DNA of 15,157 nucleotides from an uncultured Eubacterium sp. (GCA_910580075.1 CAJTVR010000101.1:1-15157), one strand, 5' to 3'. Shown: positions 6,159 through 13,306, counted from the first letter of the stretch. A program made the numbers and translations. The notes: generated by a model not told the origin, from the sequence alone.

Positions 6159-6590
6159 CTACAGTATTTTCTTATAGTACATTTGTGCAGCAGCAAAAAC
6201 ACCCACGCTGACAGCCAGTACTCCGATCAGGCAGAGTACAGGGACTGCCTTCAGGTATCCTGTAAAAATCAAAAGCAGCATGCATGTAAATAACAGCAGT
6301 GTCTGAACTGTGAAAGCGATGATTCCTGATTTTGCTTCTATGGCTTTGAGCCTTTCATCATGTTCTTCTATAAGAGCCTGCTTATCCTGCGAAATCAGAT
6401 ACAGCAAAGAGGCCCATATTAAATAAAGAATACCTGCGGCAGCAAATCCTATATATGCCGTATCTGCCCGCGGGACATTTAAAAAACTGCCCTCTGATAA
6501 AAACAGACATACCGCAGCTATTATCAGTGCCACGCCAGCACAGGACAAAGTCAGCATAATTTTGTGTATCATTTTTTTAGTTTTTTTCAT
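6159..6590 (-). CDS. Four-helix integral membrane protein with an EHDER motif, function unknown
   Basis: A 143-residue protein with a basic N-terminus (MKKTKKMIHK) and four predicted membrane helices at about 11-32, 45-66, 88-110 and 115-136. Between helices 2 and 3 is a charged cytoplasmic loop, QALIEEHDERLKAIEAKSG (71-89). A DER-x-x-x-I-x-x-K-(A/S) loop between helix pairs is seen in DUF2178-like and related small membrane proteins that often sit beside regulators, but I cannot assign the family firmly. AGGAGGA lies about 8 bases before the ATG. It has its own consensus promoter (6670-6697) flanked by 15-bp direct repeats, which suggests controlled expression, and a repeat hairpin directly after its stop. 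No obvious partner gene is in the same unit. Confidence 0.7.
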   Translation of the reverse strand: MKKTKKMIHKIMLTLSCAGVALIIAAVCLFLSEGSFLNVPRADTAYIGFAAAGILYLIWASLLYLISQDKQALIEEHDERLKAIEAKSGIIAFTVQTLLLFTCMLLLIFTGYLKAVPVLCLIGVLAVSVGVFAAAQMYYKKIL

Positions 6591-6648
6591 AAAGATGCTT
6601 CCTCCTCATATTTCGTATCCGATTCCATTGTTCTTCTCTTATTACGGA

Positions 6649-6710
6649 AAGCAGACTTTCCATATCCTTATTATAACATCTTATCTAAATATGTCAAGCA
6701 GACTTTCCAT
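6649..6710 (-). promoter_or_regulatory. Consensus promoter bracketed by 15-bp direct repeats
   Basis: On the minus strand: -35 TTGACA (6692-6697), 16-base spacer, -10 TATAAT (6670-6675), both perfect consensus. The sequence ATGGAAAGTCTGCTT occurs exactly twice on that strand, at 6696-6710 (touching the -35 box) and at 6649-6663 (at the likely transcription start). The repeat spacing is 47 bp. The downstream copy is also part of the inverted repeat GGAAAG-N4-CTTTCC (6646-6661). This is the layout of a two-site repressor operator; the regulator is unknown. Confidence 0.7.
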
Positions 6711-6816
6711 TTCAGTATTTTCCTCTTCTGACGCCGGAAATATTAATATGAAATATAGTTCATTTCTCCGCCGAAAACTAAACTGCTCCGCCGGGTATAA
6801 GTCGTAAGAACACGTA

Positions 6817-6845
6817 TTGACTCCCCTTCACAAATCATTTATTAT
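6817..6845 (+). promoter_or_regulatory. Promoter of the response regulator gene
   Basis: -35 TTGACT (6817-6822), 17-base spacer, -10 TATTAT (6840-6845), 73 bases before the ATG. It is divergent from the membrane protein promoter 120 bp to the left. The intervening 6711-6816 holds GACGCCGGA (6730-6738) and two CTCCGCCG words, perhaps decayed repeat remnants. Confidence 0.6.
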
Positions 6846-6918
6846 AGATTGTATGCACGACATAAAAACACAGATTCCAAGAAGCTAAAAAGAACGACAG
6901 AAACGGAGCGGACATAAG

Positions 6919-7650
6919 ATGATACGTGTAGCAATTTGCGACGATGAAGACAAAACATTAAAAGATTTAGAGAATGCCGTATTACATTATGGAACACTGA
7001 AAAATCTGGATCTGACTGCGGACACATTCAGCCAGTCTGCAGATCTGGCAGCTAAGATTCAAAACAATAAAGCTTACGACATTTATATTCTTGACATGCT
7101 GATGCCGCAGCAAAACGGCATTGAAGTCGGACAGGAAATACGAAAACACGATGAGCATGCCGTCATCATTTACCTCACCTCTTCCATGGATTTTGCTTAC
7201 CAGGCATTCGGTGTATTTGCGCAGAGATATCTGTTAAAGCCAATGAACGAAGCAGAACTTTTTAAAGCACTGGACTTTGCAGCAGAAACGATACGGAAAA
7301 CGCAGAAATTATTCTACGTAAATACAGCACAGGGCATACAGCAGATTTATTACCATGAAATCGAATATGTAGAAAATGCTGCAAGAGCACTGCATATATT
7401 TGCGGTAAACGGGGAAGAAATTGTCAGCAGACTGCTGCGGAAATCTTTTGAAAACGAGATGAACTGTCTTTTAAACAGCCGGTGGTTTATACAGACCCAT
7501 AAATCATTTATCGTAAATTTATGTCATGTACGGCTTTATGAATTAAGCCAGATGACCATGCGTTCAGGTGCACAGATTCCCATCAGTAAAAGCCGCCAGG
7601 CACAGGTGAAACGGGCATATCTGAAATATATTTCGGAATCCAATACATAA
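6919..7650 (+). CDS. LytTR-family response regulator
   Basis: A 243-residue DNA-binding regulator of the AgrA/VirR/LytR type. The N-terminal receiver domain has the acidic pair D8-D9, phospho-acceptor D59 (ILDMLMP), T87 and K107-P108. The C-terminal LytTR domain (about 135-235) contains IEYVENAARALHIF, the SRWFIQTHKSFIVNLCHV core and IPISKSR. Such regulators bind paired 9-bp direct repeats upstream of targets, often for quorum sensing, bacteriocin or surface functions. Its partner is most likely the GHKL kinase encoded 163 bp downstream. GGAG lies about 10 bases before the ATG. Regulator first, kinase second, with a strong hairpin-T tract between, is unusual for a pair that is normally tightly coupled. 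No autoinducing-peptide gene was seen. Confidence 0.92.
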   Translation: MIRVAICDDEDKTLKDLENAVLHYGTLKNLDLTADTFSQSADLAAKIQNNKAYDIYILDMLMPQQNGIEVGQEIRKHDEHAVIIYLTSSMDFAYQAFGVFAQRYLLKPMNEAELFKALDFAAETIRKTQKLFYVNTAQGIQQIYYHEIEYVENAARALHIFAVNGEEIVSRLLRKSFENEMNCLLNSRWFIQTHKSFIVNLCHVRLYELSQMTMRSGAQIPISKSRQAQVKRAYLKYISESNT

Positions 7651-7708
7651 TCCAGGCAAAAATGCCTTTCTGAAATTCCGTCTGGCATTATCAATACAAA
7701 AGACCAGT

Positions 7709-7757
7709 AAATAGCTGATACTGAAATTTATCAGAACAATGTATCAGCTATTTTTTT
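7709..7757 (+). terminator. Strong intrinsic terminator between regulator and kinase genes
   Basis: AAATAGCTGATAC (7709-7721) pairs perfectly with GTATCAGCTATTT (7741-7753), 13 bp, ending in a run of seven T (7751-7757). This should end most transcription from the regulator gene. Within the loop, TATCAG (around 7729-7734) can pair instead with CTGATA (7715-7720), an alternative fold that would break the terminator. Confidence 0.8.
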
Positions 7758-7782
7758 AAGTACTTATTCAAGAAAAATCCGA

Positions 7783-7798
7783 TACCGGATATCCGGTA
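7783..7798. promoter_or_regulatory. Perfect 16-bp palindrome before the kinase ribosome site
   Basis: TACCGGATATCCGGTA is fully self-complementary and ends 3 bases before the AAAGGA ribosome site of the sensor kinase. It could be a dimer-binding DNA site or a short mRNA hairpin that affects translation. I could not find a convincing separate promoter between the terminator and this gene. Confidence 0.55.
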
Positions 7799-7813
7799 CT
7801 GAAAGGAACTGAA

Positions 7814-9121
7814 ATGAAAATATTCCATTTATGGATTGTATTCAATTCATGTGTATTCATGTCAATTTATTTTATGTCCTTCCTTCTGCTGAAATATTCT
7901 AAAAAACGGTCAGTCATTACCTGCATAATTGCTGTAATACTGTGTATGATATTTGAATTAATAAGGATGCAGGATTCCTTTGATGCTCCATGGCCTAAAA
8001 TCGCCGCTACTATAGCGAATATACTCATTCTTCAGTTTACAGCAATCATTTTGTCAGAAAAAAAGAACAGCTATGCACTGTTTATAGGATTCAGTTCGTC
8101 CATATTTGTACTAGCCGGAAATATTTCTGCCTGTGCGGTACTGTTAGCTTTCCGGAATGCTCCGGCAGCCATGCTTTCCTGTACACTCATTAATACGGCT
8201 GTTCTTATATGCATGAATAAACTCATAAAAGACATCTGCATAAACCTTCTCAGCAAGGAAATTGCCTTCTGGATGTGCATCGTTCCGGCTATGTGTTATA
8301 CGACGTTTTACCTGATGCTGTATTTTCCGGTCTCCTTTGAACACCAGCCGAAAATCATGTATTCAGCCGGCACACTGCTTGTAACTGTCGTAGTATTATA
8401 TGTGCTGCTCATCCAGTATAATTATGTAAAATCCAATGAAAAAAGCCTGATCTGGAGAAATAAGGAACTGCATGCTTATATCAAAGGTATTGTAGTACAG
8501 ACAGATTCCATTCAGTCAGCTATGCAGGACTTTCAGGTCATGCGGCACGATCTGCGCCATAAAGACCATCTTCTTATGGAACTGCTGCATGATAAAAAAT
8601 ACAGCGAAGCAGAACAGGTGCTTCAAAAGGATATGGAATATTTAGAAAGAACCCGCCTGACCATTTACTGTGAAAACACCATTTTAAACAGCCTGCTGTG
8701 CGGTATGGCAAAGCAGGCTGAAAGTCTGGGCATCCGGCTGCATATATCCTGCTGTGTACCAAATCAGTACCTGATAAACGACTATGACCTGGCAATTGTA
8801 ACGGCTAATCTTGTGGAAAACGCCATCCAGGCTGTTCAAAAACCCGGCCCGGCCAGGCGCCAGATTTATTTTACACTGAAAACTAAAGAGCAGGAACAGT
8901 TTTTCCTGGAAATCCGCAATCCGTGCCAGGAACCTGTAAAATTTTCCAAAAAATCAGGGCTGCCTGTTTCCAGCCAGGGCGGTGATCATGGATATGGCAT
9001 GATGAGCGTACATGAGTTTATAACAAAGTACCATGCACATTTTGACTGCTATGTAGAAAACGAGATATTTATCATAAGAATTTTAATCGTATTTCAGACA
9101 AAAACAGACTCCCGGCCGTAG
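7814..9121 (+). CDS. GHKL-type sensor histidine kinase (AgrC-like)
   Basis: A 435-residue membrane kinase. The first ~205 residues form about six hydrophobic helices with short loops, the polytopic sensor of the AgrC/ComD/VirS class, which typically detects peptides or small molecules. A linker coiled region (about 206-240) leads to the H-box MRHDLRHK, with H245 as the probable phospho-site. The GHKL ATP-binding domain shows the N-box TANLVENAIQA (N332, N336) and the G-box HGYGMMS (392-398). It lacks the separate DHp motif of classical kinases, as expected for this class. AAAGGA lies 6 bases before the ATG. It most likely phosphorylates the LytTR regulator encoded upstream. Its 3' end has been partly duplicated just past the stop (9141-9186). 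Ligand unknown. Confidence 0.9.
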   Translation: MKIFHLWIVFNSCVFMSIYFMSFLLLKYSKKRSVITCIIAVILCMIFELIRMQDSFDAPWPKIAATIANILILQFTAIILSEKKNSYALFIGFSSSIFVLAGNISACAVLLAFRNAPAAMLSCTLINTAVLICMNKLIKDICINLLSKEIAFWMCIVPAMCYTTFYLMLYFPVSFEHQPKIMYSAGTLLVTVVVLYVLLIQYNYVKSNEKSLIWRNKELHAYIKGIVVQTDSIQSAMQDFQVMRHDLRHKDHLLMELLHDKKYSEAEQVLQKDMEYLERTRLTIYCENTILNSLLCGMAKQAESLGIRLHISCCVPNQYLINDYDLAIVTANLVENAIQAVQKPGPARRQIYFTLKTKEQEQFFLEIRNPCQEPVKFSKKSGLPVSSQGGDHGYGMMSVHEFITKYHAHFDCYVENEIFIIRILIVFQTKTDSRP

Positions 9122-9186
9122 CAGAAGCAGTAAAGATTTCAATTGTATTTCAGGTAAAAATGAACTCCCAGCCATAAAAGAAACAG
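9085..9186 (+). repeat. Degenerate tandem duplication of the kinase gene's 3' end
   Basis: Positions 9085-9130, covering the last codons and stop, are repeated at 9141-9186 with 35 of 46 bases identical and a period of 56. Most differences are transitions. Both copies keep a stop at the equivalent place (CCG TAG and CCA TAA). The second copy is non-coding debris. Confidence 0.75.
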
Positions 9187-9238
9187 ACTGGATTCTATGT
9201 GAAAAAACAGACAGCCTGCGTGAAGAACGGGCAGACAT

Positions 9239-9279
9239 GCCGCCGTTATTATCTGCTATAATAACAGCGGCTCTTTTCT
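9239..9279 (+). terminator. Intrinsic terminator after the kinase gene
   Basis: GCCGCCGTTATTAT (9239-9252) pairs with ATAATAACAGCGGC (9258-9271): 13 of 14 positions, loop CTGCT, followed by TCTTTTCT. Strong stem and T-rich tail, 118 bp after the kinase stop. Confidence 0.8.
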
Positions 9280-9292
9280 ACGCCATTTTTTC

Positions 9293-9359
9293 AGCCAGAT
9301 ACCCTGCAGCAGGCTGACGGAGCATCTTGCAGCTCAGCTAAACTGCAGGGTATCTGGCT
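9293..9359. repeat. 17-bp perfect inverted repeat in the chemoreceptor upstream region
   Basis: AGCCAGATACCCTGCAG (9293-9309) and CTGCAGGGTATCTGGCT (9343-9359) are exact reverse complements around a 33-base centre, which itself can form GCTGA/TCAGC. Neither strand has a T-tract after the stem, so it is not a normal terminator. It may be a leader RNA structure, a cruciform or the remnant of a small mobile repeat. Between it and the next repeat (9360-9430) nothing clear was found. Confidence 0.75.
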
Positions 9360-9430
9360 CCCGCGGCATCCATTGCCCGTGCAGGCATGACAGCTGGTTC
9401 ATTGCCTGCGAAAATAAACAGGAGAAGGCA

Positions 9431-9495
9431 ACAGACTGTCCGGACGAAACTGTTACGAATGCTGATAAAAGACAGACTGTCCGGACGAAACTGTT
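9431..9495. promoter_or_regulatory. Two identical 24-bp direct repeats upstream of the chemoreceptor gene
   Basis: Positions 9431-9454 and 9472-9495 are identical, with a 41-bp period (close to four helical turns). Each contains the palindrome GTCCGGAC. On the minus strand each holds ACAGTTTCG and ACAGTCTGT, 14 bases apart, both 8/9 matches to the LytTR half-site pattern, although the usual half-site spacing is about 21-22. The second copy ends about 10 bases before the ribosome site. Likely a regulatory region; the binding protein is unknown. Confidence 0.6.
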
Positions 9496-9518
9496 GCAAA
9501 AAAGAAGGGGGAAATAAC

Positions 9519-11231
9519 ATGAAACTACGTGCAAAGATTATGCTGACCGCACTGCTGCCTGTTTTTATTCTTGGAACCGGTATCTTTCTGCTGGCAGCAG
9601 ACCGGATTGCAAACGGAATTTATGCCGAAGCATATGACGGAATGAAGGCTGCCTCACTAGCGGTACGTGATATTTTTGAAACCGGCAATCCCGGAAGCTA
9701 TCATCTGGATGAAAACGGAGATCTCTGGAAAGGTGACCGCCTGAATATCTCGCAGTCAGTGGAAATCGCTGACCATATTAAAGACAGCACCGGAATGGAT
9801 GTCACGGTATTCTGGGGAGATACCCGCATCCTTACTTCTATCAAATCAAAAGACGGACAGCGCCAGATTCATACAAAAGCGTCTGAAACTGTCACACAGA
9901 ACGTATTACATAACGGTGAATGTTACCTGGACCGGAATACAGAAATACTCGGTACAAAATACATTACATGCTATGTGCCTTTTTATCAGGAAGGCACCCA
10001 GACGCCGGCCGGCATGGTCTTTGTCGGAAAACCGCGTGCCGCAGCAGCAGCTCTTATTAACCAGATCCGCTTTCAGATACTGGCTGCCATTGCAGCTGTT
10101 GTGCTTATCACAGGCATGATTGTTACACTTTTCGTAAACCGGATGATTCACGCACTTTCCAAAAGCATGGGCCTGCTGCAGCAGATTGCAGACGGGAACC
10201 TGGATATCAGCATAGACAGTACCCTTTTAAACCGCCGCGATGAAACCGGCATGCTTGCCAGGGAAATTAAGCAGCTGCTCGATAAGCTGACTGTCATCGC
10301 AAACCAGCTGCATAAAAACAGCCATCAGCTGGACCTTGCCTCCGATTCCCTGAAAAAGCGAACCTCAGCGATTCTGCAGCTGATGAAAGGTCTTGACACG
10401 GCCTCACAGGAAATGTCCAAAAGCTGTATTATCCAGGCAGACGATGCCGGCACAGCCGGAAACGGAGTCGCACAGATGGGCGGTATGATTGCTGCAAACA
10501 CGGAAGAAATCCAGATTATGCAGGAAATTTCCTGCCAGATTCAGGATATGTCCGACCAGACTATGACAGAAATGCTGGAATTAAACAAAGATATGAAGAA
10601 TGTCCGCACATCCATGGATTACCTGGAACATCAGACAAAACTAACAAAAGAATCCGCGGACAGAATAAGCAGTGCCACTGAATTAATCCAGGCCGTTGCC
10701 TCCCAGACCAGACTCCTTTCCCTGAACGCTTCTATTGAAGCAGCAAGAGCCGGCGAACTCGGCAGGGGATTCGGAGTTGTTGCCTCTGAAATCCAGCAGC
10801 TGTCCATACAGGCAAACGAAGCTGTCGATGATATCCGCAGCATGACAGAGAGCCTGACGGAAAATTCCAGCCATACGCTCAGCCGCATGGAAGAAGTGCA
10901 GACCGTCATTAAAGGACAGGAAAAAACAGTTAAAAACACAGGCCAGGTATTTGAACTTGTCAAAAGCGGTATACAGCAGTCCGTCAGTCATATCAGTGCT
11001 GTTATTGCAAAGGCTGATGAAATGGAATCTGTGCGCACAGACATGGTGGCTGCTGTACAAAGCTCCGCTGCATTGTCCCAGGAAAACGCTGCCAGTATAG
11101 AGGAGATGATGGCTTCACTGCAAAGCGCGTATGAAGAAATCCAGGTGCTTTTTGAAAAGACAGATGAACTTGGAGGCCTGTCCATGCAGATGAAAGAAAG
11201 CGTTGGGATGTTCAGTCTGCAGAATGGCTGA
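9519..11231 (+). CDS. Methyl-accepting chemotaxis protein
   Basis: A 570-residue transmembrane chemoreceptor. TM1 is at about 8-27 and an extracytoplasmic single-Cache-type sensor at about 30-175 (TVFWGDTRILTSI, GKPR). TM2 is at about 184-206, followed by HAMP (about 207-265) and the helical signalling domain. The kinase-contact tip QTRLLSLNASIEAARAGE (396-413) and GRGFGVVASEIQQLS (415-429) match the highly conserved MCP hairpin with a few substitutions. It should pass ligand signals to CheA-CheW, none of which are in this window. The ATG at 9519 is chosen for an AAGAAGGGGG site; the frame extends upstream through non-coding direct repeats. Its 3' end overlaps convergent rarA by 20 bases. Ligand unknown; motility of the host is not shown here. 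Confidence 0.92.
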   Translation: MKLRAKIMLTALLPVFILGTGIFLLAADRIANGIYAEAYDGMKAASLAVRDIFETGNPGSYHLDENGDLWKGDRLNISQSVEIADHIKDSTGMDVTVFWGDTRILTSIKSKDGQRQIHTKASETVTQNVLHNGECYLDRNTEILGTKYITCYVPFYQEGTQTPAGMVFVGKPRAAAAALINQIRFQILAAIAAVVLITGMIVTLFVNRMIHALSKSMGLLQQIADGNLDISIDSTLLNRRDETGMLAREIKQLLDKLTVIANQLHKNSHQLDLASDSLKKRTSAILQLMKGLDTASQEMSKSCIIQADDAGTAGNGVAQMGGMIAANTEEIQIMQEISCQIQDMSDQTMTEMLELNKDMKNVRTSMDYLEHQTKLTKESADRISSATELIQAVASQTRLLSLNASIEAARAGELGRGFGVVASEIQQLSIQANEAVDDIRSMTESLTENSSHTLSRMEEVQTVIKGQEKTVKNTGQVFELVKSGIQQSVSHISAVIAKADEMESVRTDMVAAVQSSAALSQENAASIEEMMASLQSAYEEIQVLFEKTDELGGLSMQMKESVGMFSLQNG

Positions 11232-12558
11232 AAGTTTCCTGTTTCCATGCTTTGATTTTTTTCAGCCGCTTCTTAAGCTCTGCTTCCATTCCTTGATCCT
11301 GCGGCAGATAATATTCTCTGCCTGACAGGGAATCAGGAAGGCACTGCATATCTGTCAGTTTTTCCTGCGTATCATGCGCATACTGATACCCTTTTCCATA
11401 AGACAGCTGTTTCATCAGATCTGTCGGCGCATTGCGGATTACAAGCGGTACAGGCTCTGACAGCTGTTCCAGGGCATCCTTTTTCGCCTGTTCATAAGCC
11501 ATATACAGCGCATTTGATTTCGGTGCCAGAGACATATACACCACTGCCTGCGTCAGATGCACCGTGCATTCCGGCATCCCAATGGAATGACAGGCATGGA
11601 ATGCTGCTACTGCGGTTACTAATGCCTGAGGGTCGGCCAGTCCCACATCCTCACTTGCAAACCGTATGACACGCCTTGCCACATATAACGGATCTTCTCC
11701 TGCCTCAAGCATTCTGGCCAGCCAGTACACGGCTGCATCCGGGTCTGAATTGCGCATGGATTTGTGCAGCGCCGATATCAGATTATAATGTTCCTCTCCT
11801 TTTTTATCATAAAGCAGAGATTTCTTAGAAATACACTGCTCTAATGTCTCTTGCGAAACCGTAACCGTGCTTCCGCTCAGGTCCGCATTCAAAACAGCCA
11901 TTTCCAGCACCGACAGCGCCGTGCGTGCATCTCCATTTGCAAAACGTGCAATCGCTTCAAACATCTCAGACGGCATTTCTATGTTCATATTTCCAAAACC
12001 GCGCGTATCGTCCAGCGCACGTTTCATAAGGCTGATTAGCTCCTCCATTTCAAGTGCCCTTAGCACAAATACCCGGCAGCGGGATAAAAGAGCGCTGTTT
12101 ACTTCAAAAGACGGATTCTCTGTCGTCGCTCCAATCAGAATAATGCTGCCTTTTTCTACAAACGGCAGAAACGCATCCTGCTGCGCCTTGTTGAAACGGT
12201 GAATCTCGTCTACAAATACTATGGTCTTTTCCCCGTATCTGCGGTTATTTTCCGCCTGCTGCATCACTGTACGGATTTCCTTAATGCCGCTGGTCACAGC
12301 TGAAAAATCTATAAAAGCCGCTTTCGTACAGTTTGCAATAATCCGCGCTAACGTTGTCTTTCCGACGCCTGGCGGCCCCCAGAAGATCATAGACGATATC
12401 TGGTCGCTTTCAATCAGACGCCGCAGCACCTTTCCCGGCCCTAAAAGATGAGTCTGCCCGGCATATTCCGAAAGTGTCTGCGGCCGCAGCCTTGCCGCTA
12501 ATGGCTGGGGCATGCTGTTTTCAAAAAGTGTCATTTGTTCCAAATCAAAGCCCTCCAT
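11212..12558 (-). CDS. rarA: Replication-associated recombination protein RarA (MgsA)
   Basis: A 448-residue AAA+ ATPase of the RarA/MgsA/WRNIP1 family that acts at stalled replication forks and single-stranded DNA gaps in the cytoplasm. The N-terminus MTLFENSMPQPLAARLRPQ is characteristic. Walker A GPPGVGKTT is at 61-69, Walker B VFVDEIH at 114-120, sensor 1 GATTENPSF at 143-151 and the arginine finger ALLSRC near 157-162. The C-terminal lid and tetramerisation region contains SASEDVGLADP-like RFASEDVGLADPQAL and the closing GYQYAHD...PD. Length and order fit the family. It is transcribed toward the chemoreceptor gene and the two coding ends overlap by 20 bases, leaving no room for an intergenic terminator. 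The ribosome site at 12558 is weak (TGGAAA), and no strong promoter was identified in 12559-12713. Confidence 0.95.
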   Translation of the reverse strand: MEGFDLEQMTLFENSMPQPLAARLRPQTLSEYAGQTHLLGPGKVLRRLIESDQISSMIFWGPPGVGKTTLARIIANCTKAAFIDFSAVTSGIKEIRTVMQQAENNRRYGEKTIVFVDEIHRFNKAQQDAFLPFVEKGSIILIGATTENPSFEVNSALLSRCRVFVLRALEMEELISLMKRALDDTRGFGNMNIEMPSEMFEAIARFANGDARTALSVLEMAVLNADLSGSTVTVSQETLEQCISKKSLLYDKKGEEHYNLISALHKSMRNSDPDAAVYWLARMLEAGEDPLYVARRVIRFASEDVGLADPQALVTAVAAFHACHSIGMPECTVHLTQAVVYMSLAPKSNALYMAYEQAKKDALEQLSEPVPLVIRNAPTDLMKQLSYGKGYQYAHDTQEKLTDMQCLPDSLSGREYYLPQDQGMEAELKKRLKKIKAWKQETFSHSAD

Positions 12559-12713
12559 GTATCATTTTCCACAAAATATAACTTCGGTTCGGTATGAAAA
12601 GTCAGGTCCAGCCAGTATCCGTCAGGGATTTAATTCTTTTTCCGTTTTATATTGATATGGTTCTAAAATCCTGGATCCGCTTATAATTTTGTACATTTAT
12701 ATTTACCTTCATG

Positions 12714-13214
12714 TCAGCTGATTTTCATTTCCATTTCAATACATTCCCATTCACTGCCAGCGATTCTGAAGCTGGATGTCTTTCCATAAGACCGGAATCC
12801 TGCCGCCTCATAGCAGTATTTTGCATTATCATTACTGGCAAATACACCTAACGTAATTTTCCCGGCATGCAGTTCATTTTCAGCATATCTGACAGCCAGC
12901 TGCAGCATTTTCTTACCGTTTCCCTGCCCTCGAAGCTCAGGGTCAATAATAACAAAGCCAAAACGTACAGTACTGCGATCTGCTTCGTCCGGATAGCGGA
13001 TAAATAAATGTCCTTCCAGACAGCCATTCTCTCCGCATGCACTAAGCGGAATAAATTTATCATTTAATACAGATTCATAATATGCATTCAGATCATCTCC
13101 GTTAACCGGAAACTTTCCTATGCGGTCTGCAGTCCACTGGTACAGGCTTTTTTCATCTTTGATCCAGCTGCATATCACAGACGCATCTTCTTTTCTATAT
13201 TTTCTTAATTTCAT
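12714..13214 (-). CDS. GNAT-family N-acetyltransferase (RimJ/RimL type)
   Basis: A 166-residue cytoplasmic acyl-CoA-dependent acetyltransferase. The opening MKLRKYRKEDASVICSWIKDEKSLYQW is like RimJ/RimL-type proteins. Motif A with the acetyl-CoA-binding loop RGQGNGKKML is at 95-104, preceded by beta strand 4 FGFVIIDPEL. Motif B is LGVFASNDNAKYCYEAAGF (about 122-140). The acceptor could be a ribosomal protein, another protein N-terminus, a small amine or an antibiotic; it cannot be told from sequence. GGAG lies 9 bases before the ATG. It lies 92 bp downstream of hydG on the same strand, with a 17-bp perfect hairpin between, so it may be partly co-transcribed. Confidence 0.87.
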   Translation of the reverse strand: MKLRKYRKEDASVICSWIKDEKSLYQWTADRIGKFPVNGDDLNAYYESVLNDKFIPLSACGENGCLEGHLFIRYPDEADRSTVRFGFVIIDPELRGQGNGKKMLQLAVRYAENELHAGKITLGVFASNDNAKYCYEAAGFRSYGKTSSFRIAGSEWECIEMEMKIS

Positions 13215-13248
13215 CCATCGTTACTCCATTCAGAATCCTTATTTTTAT

Positions 13249-13294
13249 TTATTTTTGCAGGCAGTGCTATGTTCTGTACTGCCTGCAAAAATAA
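13249..13294. other. 17-bp perfect hairpin between hydG and the acetyltransferase gene
   Basis: TTATTTTTGCAGGCAGT (13249-13265) pairs exactly with ACTGCCTGCAAAAATAA (13278-13294), loop GCTATGTTCTGT. The polarity is unusual: on either strand the T-run comes before the stem and the A-run after it, opposite to an intrinsic terminator. It starts 12 bases after the hydG stop. It could protect the hydG mRNA 3' end or be a processing site. Confidence 0.7.
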
Positions 13295-13306
13295 CATAAC
13301 AGCTGT

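Noticed and set aside
6730..6800. Further decayed copy of the interspersed repeat
   Set aside because: Only GACGCCGGA and two CTCCGCCG words are shared; order and spacing do not match, so it could be chance.
9461..9468. GCTGATAA as a flagellar sigma-28 -10 box for the chemoreceptor
   Set aside because: Resembles GCCGATAA but no TAAA-type -35 lies at the expected 15-base spacing; the bases there are GGAC.
9387..9518. N-terminal extension of the chemoreceptor reading frame
   Set aside because: It runs through the 24-bp direct repeats, gives a basic peptide unlike any chemoreceptor N-terminus, and the ATG at 9519 has a clear ribosome site before a typical TM1.
12559..12713. Promoter for rarA (TTATAT near 12580 with a TGACTT-like -35)
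   Set aside because: The boxes match consensus poorly and several registers are possible, so I could not support a call; nothing else recognisable is in this 155-bp gap.
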